Below, in pieces: positions 32,976-42,894 of a DNA stretch of 64,000 nt; position 1 is the first letter of the stretch, and each line of letters starts with the position of its first letter. Source of the DNA: Beta vulgaris subsp. vulgaris (Eukaryota; Streptophyta; Magnoliopsida; Caryophyllales; Amaranthaceae); NCBI RefSeq assembly GCF_026745355.1, contig NC_079206.1:21755399-21819398 (forward strand), written 5' to 3'. The notes below the pieces were generated by a model, which was not told the DNA's origin, did not search any database, and saw only the letters and a list, made by a program, of their open reading frames with translations. The position numbers were made by a program, and so were the translations under genes.

Positions 32976-34799
32976 CTAATTGTTAGAGTTAGGAACCCAA
33001 TCTTTCTTGGGTTCCTTTCCTTCAGGAACAATAGATTTCTTTTTCCAAATTACTTACTTGTTTCCAAGTTCTCATTATGCGACCAAGTCTTTTAGGACAA
33101 GAGTTCCTAAAATGACCAGTGTTCCCACAAAACATACAAACTTTATCACTTGGTAAATCAACTCTCTTTTTAGGTTTTTCAAATTTCTTTTTGTGATTAA
33201 AACCAAGACCTTCAGTTTGTTTTGTTTGAGGGTTCTTAATCCAGTTTGGAATAGGTAGCATTTTCTTTTCATTTCTCATTTGGTGCAGTTCCCCTACAAG
33301 TTCTTATTTTCAATTTCCAAAAATGAAACATGATTTTTCAATTCGTTTATTTCAGATTTGAAACTTTGCAAGGGAACTGACTTAATGTCAAATGAACTTA
33401 CTTCAGGAACAAACTCTTTTAGTTGTGATAACTCAACTTAACAAGTAGTTCTCATTTTTAAGATTTTCGAAATCCTCTTTTAATTTAAGATTTTTGTCAA
33501 ACAATTCGAAAAATTTTTCTCAATATCAATCGAACACTTTTAAGCCAAGAGGTATGTTCCTTTGCTACACTTAAAGCATGTTGACATTGTTTTAGTTTAA
33601 TGGTTCTCATTTGCAATCATTTACAGCGTCAACAATAAACTCAAATAATTTTTCTTTACTTAAAGAATTAAGACGAGTTTTGATGGTGTCTAGACTTGCC
33701 TCAAGAGATTCAATCTCTTCATCAGATTCGGAATTGTCAAGAGCCATAAGACAGAAGTTTGCAGTCTCCTCATTTGGTTGAGGATCATCTTCTTCTCAAG
33801 TCAGAGTCTCCCCATGCAGCAACCATAGCTTTCTTCATGTCAGATCGAGTATAGGAGTTTTTGTATTCTTGTTCCTATCTCTGCTCGTTCCCTTCCTTTG
33901 CCTTTTTCTTGTTCCCATTGGGGACAATCCTTGATGAAGTGCTCAGACTGCCACACTTATGACAAACAAGTTTGTTAGAATATTTCTTATTCTTACCTTT
34001 GTAATCCATTCTTCATGTTCCTAAACATTCTTTTGAATTTTCGGACCATGAGAGCGATTCTTCTTCATCGTTTTCTGAGCCTTCACTTTCATCAGCTTTT
34101 AAGGCAATCGATTTTGCTTGGACATGTCTCCATTCTCATTGTCCAATTGCAACTCATGAGTCATAGGGAACCAGCAAGTTGTTCCAAATTGAACTTAGTA
34201 AAGTCCTTAGTTTCCTGTAAGGCAGTTACCTTAGCCATCCAACGATCCCTAGGAAGGCTCCTTAGGACCTTTCGTACCTGTTCCTCAGATGTAATCACTT
34301 TACCAAGAGATGTTAGCTCATTAATATATATTAGTAAAGCGTGTAAACATGTCTTGGATAGATTCTTTTGACTTCATTTAAAAAGTTCATATTGGTTCAT
34401 CAAAAGATCTATTTTTGATCTCTTAACTTCACTCGTACCTTCATGAGTGACTTCAAGAAGATCCCAAATTTGTTTTGCGGTTTTCATCCCATGACACGAT
34501 TGTGTTCATGAGGCCAAGACCACAATGAAGCATTTTATAGCAAGAGCATTAATTTCCATCTTTTCGAAATCAGCTTTATCAAAATCAGATATAGATTTAG
34601 GAATTACCTCATTTTTGTCATTAGTGGTAGTGACTTCAAAATCACCTACCTCTATGACTCTCCATACCTGGTAATTGTCGGCTTTGATAAAGATCTTCAT
34701 TATGTTCTTCCAATAAGTGTAAAACTTACCATTAAACATTGGTGGCCTCTGCGTAGAGTACCCTTCTTCCAGTTTCTCTCTAGTATTCATATTTTTCAA
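32976..34799 (-). pseudogene. Sirevirus gag, broken
   Basis: Gag starts MKNMNTREKLEEGYSTQRPP with FNGKFYTYWKNIMKIFIKAD, typical of Sirevirus gag. Downstream are IWDLLEVTHEGTSEVKRSKI and LTSLGKVITSEEQVRKVLRS. Two zinc knuckles occur: one near 33930-33970 (CHKCGS...HFIKDC, split by an extra base) and one at 33100-33160 (CMFCGNTGHFRNSC, intact). The middle part is Lys/Glu-rich with coiled-coil character. Multiple frame changes break it. Confidence 0.8.
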
Positions 34800-34840
34800 G
34801 ATCTTGAACTCAACAGGGTTTCCTGAATATTAGAATTCCC

Positions 34841-34852
34841 GCTCTGATACCA
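34841..34852 (-). other. Primer binding site, initiator-Met tRNA type
   Basis: The minus strand reads TGGTATCAGAGC two bases inside the 5' LTR, complementary to the 3' end of plant initiator methionine tRNA. Confidence 0.9.
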
Positions 34853-34854
34853 AT

Positions 34855-37502
34855 TGTTGTATAATATGAGCACTACAAGAGGGGGGTGAATTATAGTGAG
34901 AGAATAAGCTATACTTTTTGCGGAATTAAAAGTAAACTTGGGAACAAACAAGGGGAACACGAGAGATTTTACGAGGAAAAACTTCCTAGGCCTAGTAGGA
35001 AGAAACAACCATGACCACAAGGGATTTTAAACAACTTTCCACTATAATAGGCCAAAACAACTCTGATTACAACCTATTACTTTTCTCTCGATTCTCAACT
35101 TAAGTCACTCAACTCAAGTTCCCAACGACAGTTCCTACAACTGACGTTTCTCTCAAACTTCACTCGAAGCTCCTTTCTCTTTCTCTTTCTCTTTCTCTTT
35201 CTCTTTCTCTTGCTTCACTCAAAGCTTTCCACAATTACAAGAGTTCACTCAAACCCTTTTCTCAAAAATACACTTTGTAAAACAATGGAAGAGTAATAAA
35301 CTCGATTAATGTAAGTATGAATTCTCTTAAGGAAAAGGCACTGACACTTTAGATAACTTAAGAGAAATTAACTAAGTCAGACACACTTTGGTGTGACTAA
35401 TAAAAGTCCGACACATTTTTGCTCAAATGAATTAGGCGCCTATTTATAGACAATTAAGACAAGACATGTTCTCCACTAATTAAACCATTATCACATGATC
35501 TCCATGATGTTTAATTAATTAATTAAATTAAATTAACGGTTTTTTCACCAAATACCCCCGACAAATCGCGAAATTCACCATATACCCTCAATGTTTCAGA
35601 TATTCACCATATACCCCTGAGTTTTCAAAACAATGCACCATATATCCTTTTTTCTAACGGACGTTAAGTTGCCGTTTGTTTTATTTACGAGTTTGCCATC
35701 ATCAGTCACTAACCCTAAATTAAACCCTAATCCCTAAAATCTAAACCTAACCCTAAAATCTAAACCCTAACCCACCCCAGCCCCCCACCCCAGCCCCTCC
35801 CCCTCCTCCACCGTCGCAGCACGCTCCCCCTCCCCTCCGCCGCAACCCCCCACCTCAGCCCCCTCCCCTCCCCATGCTCGCGTACCACCTGCGCCGTGCT
35901 ATTTTCCTCCCTCACTGTCACCGGCGTCGGGGTTGTTGCTCGTGTCGATGCTGCTCCTGCTCAGGGGTATTCTCCTCCCTCACTGTCACCAGCGTCAGGG
36001 TTGTTGCTCGCGTCGACGCTGCTCCTGCGCCGTGCTATTCTCCTCCCTCACTGTCACGACGTCCGACCTGTTGCTCGCGTCGTCGATGCTGATCTTGCGC
36101 CACGCTTTTCTCTCCTCCTTCACTGTCACGGGGGCGGGGCTGGGGAAATCACGGGGGAGAGGGGATGGGTTGTCAGAAGGAGGGGGCTGCGGCGGTGAAC
36201 GTAGAGGGGGGTGGGGGTGCTGCACCGGTGAACGAAGAGGGGGAGGGGGAGCGGTGCTGGGGCGGTGGGGGTGGGAGAGTGGTGCTGCGGCGGTGGGGGA
36301 GGGGGAGGGGTGGGGGCTGGGGTGGGGTGGGGGCTACCAAGGGGTTAGGGTTAGGGAAAGGTGTTAGGGTTAAGGTTAGATTAGAATTAGGGTTAGGGCT
36401 TAATGGTGGCAAAATTGTAAATAATGCTAACGGTGAGATAACGATGGTTACTAAAAGGATATTTGGTGAACGTTTTCGAAAACTCAGAGGTATATGGTGC
36501 ATTTTTGAAACATTGAGGGTATATTGTGAATTTGTTGATTTGTCGGGGGTATTTGGTGAAATAACCGTTAAATTAATTATTCCATGTCATGTAAAGCATC
36601 CACTAATCCACTACTTCACTTCATTGAAACAGTAACACATTACATGGTTTTTACAAACTTGGAGATTAATTAAACTCATTTAATTAAATAAATACTTGGA
36701 GGATAATTAACTAAGCCACTAAATCCACTAACTACATAAAACGTGTAGCTGTAGGTTTTAGGCGTGCAATCTAGTTTTTAGGAAATAAATAAATAAAATA
36801 CTTTCGCTATATTTTAGGAAAAATATCTTTTTCAAAATCTTTTATAAAACCGGAAATAACAGTTTTATATTTAAAAAATCCGAAACATTTAAAAATCGGA
36901 AATATTAATTTTTCGAAAACTAAATCTTTTAAATAAAATATAAAAGATAAAAGATAAACTTTAAAAAGATAATATTTGAAAATCAGCTAATTTAAAATCA
37001 GAAAATCTTTTTAAAATCTTTTCCTAACTAAATTCCTAAAATAGTGGATCTTAGTCAAAATATCCCTAAAAACTCTAACAACTTTATTGGGCACAGATTT
37101 CACTTAGGCGCACAATATTAGAGTCACTTAGGAGTTCCTAAATTAGTTTTAAGTCTTGTTCCCTAATCTTTAAGTCTTGTTCCTTAGCCTTGTTCCTATA
37201 GTGCCAGGTCTGTTCTTTTCAAGGGAACAGAACCAAGTTCCTCTGAGAATTCACCACGAACTTAATTAAGCTTTTACTCAACCTTAACATGAAGATAAAT
37301 AAATACCCTAATGTATTTTAATCTTCATTCCATGCTTGATTCTTCATTTCTCGAACACCTTTACTTCGATCTTGATTAATTCTCCGCTTTAATCTTCAAT
37401 CAAGTATTCTCTTAGCTCGAGCATGAATTACCTTGCAATAACATAAATAAAATATACTATGTCTTTTGTGGTTAGGTCATCTTCAAAACTCAAGGGTCAA
37501 CA
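34855..37502 (-). repeat. 5' LTR of the Sirevirus-like element, split by an insertion
   Basis: The borders match the other LTR (TGTTGTATAATATGAGC ... CAAGGGTCAACA). Without the inserted 1,031-bp element and its 9-bp duplicate the LTR is about 1,608 bp. A CTTTCT microsatellite near 35173-35210 is longer than in the partner LTR. Confidence 0.9.
35537..36567. mobile_element. Mutator-like element (candidate Pack-MULE), 1,031 bp
   Basis: The ends read CGGTTTTTTCACCAAATACC and, reverse-complemented, CGGTTATTTCACCAAATACC, and the inverted similarity continues for roughly 200 bp including CCCCCGACAAATC and the CCCTAA-rich part. The 9-bp sequence TTAAATTAA flanks both sides (35528-35536 and 36568-36576), and the LTR partner copy shows the uninterrupted site. 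Long inverted ends with a 9-bp duplication define Mutator elements. The interior (35780-36330) is markedly GC-rich, unlike its surroundings, with TCCTCCCTCACTGTCAC repeated four times, as expected for captured gene sequence. No transposase is encoded. Confidence 0.85.
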
Positions 37503-37507
37503 ATTTC

Positions 37508-37575
37508 CTCTTACTCTAATTAAATGTTGTCGTAACTCTAACTACTTGTTTATATAACTTTAATCAAACGTTGCA
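37508..37575. repeat. Continuation of the AACTCTAATCAAATGTT repeat
   Basis: The words TAATTAAATGTTG, AACTCTAACTA and TTTAATCAAACGTTG resume the repeat interrupted at 25358, confirming the insertion site of the Sirevirus. Confidence 0.7.
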
Positions 37576-37583
37576 ACTTGATA

Positions 37584-37655
37584 GCCTGTTATCTCAATTG
37601 GTGAGTGTTTTGTGTGCCAACACACAAAAACGTGGATTTGACTCCCACACAGGCT
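37584..37655 (+). other. tRNA-like sequence with abnormal anticodon arm
   Basis: The ends pair as GCCTGT / ACAGGC, like an acceptor stem. A D-arm-like stem CTCA / TGAG encloses ATTGG, and a T-arm-like stem GTGG / CCAC encloses ATTTGACTC. The A-box-like TATCTCAATTGG and B-box-like GGATTTGACTCC are present. Instead of a normal anticodon arm there is a perfect 9-bp hairpin TTTTGTGTG / CACACAAAA with the loop CCAA, so no seven-base anticodon loop can form. TTTT follows directly and could stop RNA polymerase III. It may be a tRNA relic or the head of a SINE. Confidence 0.55.
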
Positions 37656-37868
37656 TTTATTATTTGATATGTTCTTTTTGTTGGTCTTGTTCAATTTTAA
37701 GGATGTAATTTTTCTACCTTACCTAATGAGGTGGTAAAAGGAGAATTAAATTACACTAGCTTGAATCACAATAAGAAAAAAATTCGACTATACTTCAAAT
37801 TTACATGAGTGCTAGACAACAATTTGTTCTATATTTTAGGTTTCTAACTTGTAACAAGAGTCATTTTA

Positions 37869-37937
37869 TAACCTATATGGGAATCGAACCCACATCTTGT
37901 GCATAGCACAATGCTCTTCCATTTGAGCTAATAGGTT
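37869..37937 (-). other. Second tRNA-like sequence, opposite strand
   Basis: On the minus strand AACCTAT at 37937 pairs perfectly with ATAGGTT near 37870. The D arm is GCTC / GAGC, and the T arm GTGGG / CCCAT encloses the standard loop TTCGATT. The A-box-like TTAGCTCAAATGG and B-box-like GGTTCGATTCC are excellent matches. The anticodon arm is a 6-bp hairpin TTGTGC / GCACAA with loop TAT, three to four bases shorter than in a tRNA. It starts with CCTATTAGCTCAA, close to CCTGTTATCTCAA in the partner 280 bp away. Confidence 0.6.
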
Positions 37938-39179
37938 TTAAGGACGTTCGAACATGATGTGCCCAAAAGCCAGCAACATCCTTGCAAACAGTATTAGAAA
38001 ACTAAGAAGACACTCACATGGATCATGACTATCGCTTCCTTTATATGTATCGTTTACCAAATATGGTCGAGGTATGTTTTCTGAATTTGATCACAGAAAT
38101 AGAGATTGTAGTCATCGTGTATTGATTTGATAAAGGAGTCGAATTTAGGAAACTTAATGGCCGTGAACTTCTTATTTAGACCATGAAGGTACTCCAAATT
38201 GAACAAAGTAAACATGATAACAAAGTGAAAATCAGAATTTAGGAGTAATTATAACTTACAGTGCCCCCAAATTTTACAAGTGAAGAACCATTAGACAAAA
38301 CAGCCCCTCCACAATTACAATATGATATAATGCATAACACAACAAAAATGAAAAATTAAACCAGCAATAAAGAACATGTCTGTAATTTGCATACTGAAAT
38401 ATAAATTTATTTTTAATCAAATTCAGAATACACAGAGAATCAAGATCAGTCTCATAATAACTCATCAGTGACATAGATACCAGGTTTATATACCCCATTT
38501 ATCTCTAAAAGGCAAAGCTCAACCACAAAGCAAACATATACTCAGAATGACAAGGTAAAAGCAAGAATTGGGAGAAAAATTACTCATAACTTCTATTCTG
38601 AGACAAAAATTAATCATAGGATGCAAAGCAATGACCTCGTAGTCCTTAGTCAGTCAGTCTAGTTTTTTTTTTTTATCTCTAACCATATTGAAGTCTTGCA
38701 AATCAAACTTCCTAACTTCATTTCTATGAACATATAAAATCTCCAAACCAAAAGTTGCTAACTAGAGAAATGGAATCAACTTAAATTAGTCTTTTTATAC
38801 CGAATCACATACAAGAAACATCAAAGTCGAAAGCTTCTCTACCCACCCCCAGTCACGCCCTATCTTCCTCCTAAAAACTAAAATTAAGTTTGGAAAGCAT
38901 TTCAAATGGAATTATCACACAAATGAAAAATAAATATCAAAAATCTCTAAAATTATGAAAGCAATGGAGAACATGCCCAAAAGAACTCAAGGTACTCTTT
39001 CTGATCTCTAAACTCAGTAGTCAGTAGTAAGACCGGGCATAGAAGATGCCTTACAGATTCTATCATCTCTTTTCATGTCGCCTTAAGCCAAAAAATAGAG
39101 ATCAACAAGTGCAGCTGAACCAGTGAACTGAGAGTCTTATTGCATTCAATAGGTAGAATAGAATTCAGTGATGGACGTG
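37938..39179. other. Gene-poor stretch
   Basis: No transposon signature or family match was seen. On the minus strand near 38045-38220 a frame stays open for about 65 codons (NLEYLHGLNKKFTAIKFPKF is part of it), but it matches nothing I recognise. The rest is AT-rich. Confidence 0.4.
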
Positions 39180-39187
39180 CTTGCTGC

Positions 39188-39786
39188 TAGGGATGGCAAT
39201 GGGTCCTGGACCCGATCTAGACCCGCTAGGACCCGACCCATTTATAAGGGTCTGGGTCCAGAAATTTTAGACCCAATGGGTCCGGGTCGGGTCTGGGTCC
39301 CGAAGAGCATGGGTCGGGTCTGGGTCCGGGTCCACATATGCTAGACCCAGACCCGCCCCGCGGACCCATTTACATATTAGAAATTTTTTTTTACCCAAAC
39401 TCTAAAATTTTATGAGTTGTGATTTTGTGAACTCATTAGTGTTGTAACTCCACTAAGACATGTAACTTTATTAGTTGTAACATTTTAATATATTATGAGT
39501 TAATTCTTCAAATTTTAATTAGAGAGTGCTTTAACCATGGATTCAAGAACCTATATATATTAGGGCGAAATTTTTTAATTACATATATTAAAAAATGTGA
39601 TGAAAACTTAAAACTAAAAAGGACCCATTTAGGACCCAGTAAGGACCCATGGACCCGCTAGACCCAACGGGTTTGGGTCTGGGTCTGAAAAATCTAGACC
39701 CAACAGGTCTGGGTCTGTGAAAAATAAACGGGTCTGGGTCTGGGTCTAGGTGGACCCGACCCAGACCCGCCCCATTGCCACCCCTA
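39188..39786. mobile_element. hAT MITE, 599 bp
   Basis: The ends are TAGGGATGGCAATGGGTCC and, reverse-complemented, TAGGGGTGGCAATGGGGCGG, the terminal sequence of a widespread plant hAT family. The 8-bp duplication CTTGCTGC lies at 39180-39187 and 39787-39794. The subterminal parts are dense in GGGTCTGGGTC and GACCCGACCC in both orientations. No transposase is encoded. Confidence 0.9.
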
Positions 39787-39794
39787 CTTGCTGC

Positions 39795-40703
39795 CAAGAA
39801 AATAAATTAATTTATTTCAATACTAAGTATCTCACTCCACTAGCACAAGACATATAGTTCACTAATTGCAGTATTTCATTATCACAAAGCAAAAGATGAA
39901 TAAGCAAACCTCATCATTTTGTTTTCCTTTTCCACTTCCTTCTTCATTCATTTTATAGAAAATTTGAAGTAATAGTCCAAAGTTATACCAATATTTATAA
40001 CTCTAACTACTAATGTTACCAACAGCGGCGCTAAGAGTAGTAGCATGGGGAACAACCAAAATCGAATCTGATTAAACTGAAAAATCCAACCACAAACGAG
40101 AGTGCACGGGAATTAAAATAAAATCGCCAGCCCTAGAATTCATCAATAAACTAATTAATTGGAATTAAAATTGAAAACAACAAATTGTACACAGATAAAA
40201 TAAAATAGAAAGATTCAGTTGAAACTATAAGAACGTAAACACGTTATACTTATAATTCATTGAATTTGAGAATACACCACAATTTGCAAGTGAATGTTGT
40301 CGAAAAAACTCTGAATTTACCTCAAAATAATCAAGATATACCTGAAAATCACATCACAATAATTTGAAACATCGAATTTCACAAAGATATGATGATTTGA
40401 CAAAACAATTCAGTCGAAATTATGTTGAAAATCAAATTAATGAGAGAAACCAGAGGAGAGAGAAACGAGATGAGAAAGAAAGAGAAAAATGGAAGGTTTT
40501 GGAATTTTCGCACCTTTTTATAGGTAATTATATCTTTCATCTATTAATAATTTACTTTGAAATATTAATATCAAGTATCACTTGATTTAGTGGTTTAAGA
40601 TATTAGTATATGTATTTGTAATCTCGGGATCAGATCTTATCTAATACATTTTCTATTTTTTTTAGTGTATGTGGATTGCATAGTGCCTCTTAATATATTA
40701 GTA
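39795..40703. other. Gene-poor stretch with a possible minus-strand 5' gene end
   Basis: On the minus strand TATAAAAAGG near 40511-40520 precedes a CT/GA-rich leader-like sequence (40370-40500). An ATG at 39951 opens a 14-codon frame, MNEEGSGKGKQNDE, ending at a possible GT donor at 39909. No later exon was recognised, so this is at most an orphan promoter and first exon. Confidence 0.25.
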
Positions 40704-41212
40704 CTAGAATTTTTTGCACGCGATGAGTGCTTGAATTTTTTTTCGAAACAGAAACTCGATTTTTTTGGGATAAGAGTCAAAATTTGAAAATTAGACATAC
40801 GAAGTATAATTGTTTTAGTTGCAAATTTTAATTGGTTTAGTTTCTGTCACTTAAGTCTTTCACCATTCTTTTTATTTTTATTTTTTTACTTTTCAAAGTT
40901 AAATTCTATGAACAAAATAGAAATTTTATTGAATTTATTTATGATTTCTAATATTATAATTTTTTTTAGTTGATTTTTGAATCAAGTTCAGTACTTCATA
41001 AATTGTAAAGAAAGTGGACACTTTGATTTCAAGTCAATTTTTTCAGAGGTTGTAGTTTGTGAGTGATTATTATAATTATATTTTTGGTATTTTTGTTTGA
41101 AGCCCCTTTGATTTGTAAGTGAATTTGTAATTTAGAATGGGAAGGGGGTAGCATCATAGTCTCTTCATCTGGGGACACCATAGCTCCCCCCCCTTCCCTT
41201 ATATAATAGAGA
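40704..41212 (-). mobile_element. Non-autonomous Helitron, 509 bp
   Basis: The minus strand starts TCTCTATTATATAAGGGAAG at 41212 after an A and ends CTAG at 40707-40704 before a T. A hairpin with stem GCAC / GTGC lies 8 bases before CTAG. The GGGGA / TCCCC inverted repeat lies just inside the 5' end, as in the 4367-4775 copy, so both belong to one family. No coding capacity is seen. Confidence 0.78.
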
Positions 41213-41796
41213 TATGTTGTACTTTAATTCTTGAATGATATTTTACATAAATCTCTTTACCTTGATAACTAATCGTTATCATATAATAGAAAAAGATATG
41301 TCCATATATATGTAAAAGTTTTATTATATATAGGAAACACTATAAAAAAAAGTAAATATTTTTTTCCTTGTCTAACTTCTAAATTCTGATTTCACTACGA
41401 ATACACCTCTATTTTTTATCATGCCCACCATTAATTGTGAATGGTTATTGAGAATAGTGATTTGTACGTAAATTTTTGTAAATGTGTTTGTATGTATTGA
41501 CGTTCTAGGTTATTAGTTTTAGTTTGTATGTTAATTTTAAGTTTTAAAAGAGTTTCCTGATTCTTTGAGTGATTTTTATAACGTGATTTTCTCAATTGTA
41601 TGAGTGATTTGTAAAGATTCTTCTTTTAAGTGATTTGTGAATTGTGAGTGAGTGTTGTAAATTAATTTTTGGTAGTTTTATTTGAGTGTCAATTTTGATG
41701 TTGACATTACTTTTGTAATTTAGAAAGGGAAGGAGGGCAAAATAGGCATTTCAAAAGAGGACACCATTACTCCCCCCTTCCCTTATATAATAGAGA
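41213..41796 (-). mobile_element. Helitron-related copy, 5' end only
   Basis: The minus strand starts TCTCTATTATATAAGGGAAG at 41796 after an A. The next 150 bp resemble the 40704-41212 copy, for example GAGTAATGGTGTCC against GAGCTATGGTGTCC. A 3' CTAG with hairpin was not found before the neighbouring copy begins, so the end is lost or lies beyond it. Confidence 0.5.
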
Positions 41797-42872
41797 TAGA
41801 TAAATATGGGTCATTGGATAAATCATGATCTAAGTTTTGATATTCATTCTCACTTATTATTTAAAAGGCCATTCTCACATAAACTCATGATCTAAGTTTG
41901 GATATGTGTAGAAGGTTTTATGTGATTTTCTTTAGTAAGTAGTTTTTTTTATTCCAAATTAATTGAATCCATAATTATTAGAATTCATTTATTTAAAGTT
42001 GAGAGAACATAAAATGGAATTTTATATTTCAAGATATATGCAAATCATTTGTTGTAACATTTTAAAGTTTAAAAATTTTATTATTGTGATATATAAATTT
42101 ATTGATACATATATCAAACGAAAAACACATCAAAATGCACGGGAATTTTTGTTTTATAAAATTAAGATGTAAGGATTTTTCACCTAACGGCTAAAATCAT
42201 GGTTTGAATATTAGCTTGTGATTTAAACTTTTTGTACTCATACTATGTATTAAGTATATATATTTTAAAACCGACTTATGACATGTGCGTTCAATGACTG
42301 ATGTAGCTAATGTCATGTGCAACATGTGACTAACTTTTTTTGTAAAAAGATTGAATAAAAAAGCTTTCACTCTGCCTAGTACTTCATTAATAGGCTCATA
42401 TAAAATTACAATGCGCACCACTTCTGGCACTCAATCATGCAACCACTAACTTTTCTAAGGTTTAATTAAACGGTTACATGTGTCCGATGTCAACCCATTT
42501 AAATTATTTATTCAAAATCGCTAAAAAAAATTAACAATGAATTGATTTTTCATGTCCAATATTAAATATCCTTTAATATCTAGGTAATATCTTCCTAGTA
42601 TATTAGGAAGATTTAAAGAATTCATTGACATTTTGCCAACTTTTACCCCTAGATGGTGCTAAAATGTTAGATTTTCCTACATGTTAAAGTGAAAAGTCGT
42701 GCCAATTTCGGGTGTATCACTTATTTCTGTATGGATAAAGTATATGGAGGACACTAGAATCAGCGAAAAAAAATAGTGTAGATGCAGCCACTACACTTAT
42801 ACCATATGAGAGAATTACTACAAAGAAATGTGATGAGATGAGAGTATCCTCATTCACATTCCTCTTCCAATG
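41797..42872. other. Gene-poor AT-rich stretch
   Basis: No gene is supported. Words such as ATTCATTCTCAC and GGCCATTCTCACATAAACTC near 41845-41885 recall the fold-back repeat at 6277-6494. The rest shows nothing recognisable. Confidence 0.4.
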
Positions 42873-42894
42873 TTTTTTTTTTTTGACAGCGGGT

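Larger units (their letters stand above)
25359..37502 (-). mobile_element. Sirevirus-like Ty1/copia retrotransposon, nearly complete
   Basis: Two LTRs (25359-26923 and 34855-37502, the latter enlarged by an insertion) are flanked by the 5-bp duplication ATTTC at 25354-25358 and 37503-37507. On the minus strand the internal region carries a PBS, gag, protease, integrase, RT with YVDD, RNase H, a third-ORF region and a PPT. LTRs of about 1.6 kb, a long tail between RNase H and the 3' LTR, and RT wording such as [20 protein letters not shown] suggest the Sirevirus (SIRE/Maximus) lineage. Multiple stops and frameshifts make it inactive. Confidence 0.9.

Noticed and set aside
35870..36640. Open frames of 100-156 codons in the GC-rich Mutator-like interior
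   Set aside because: High GC content lowers stop frequency, and several overlapping frames are open on both strands. No protein family is recognisable, so they are treated as cargo rather than genes.
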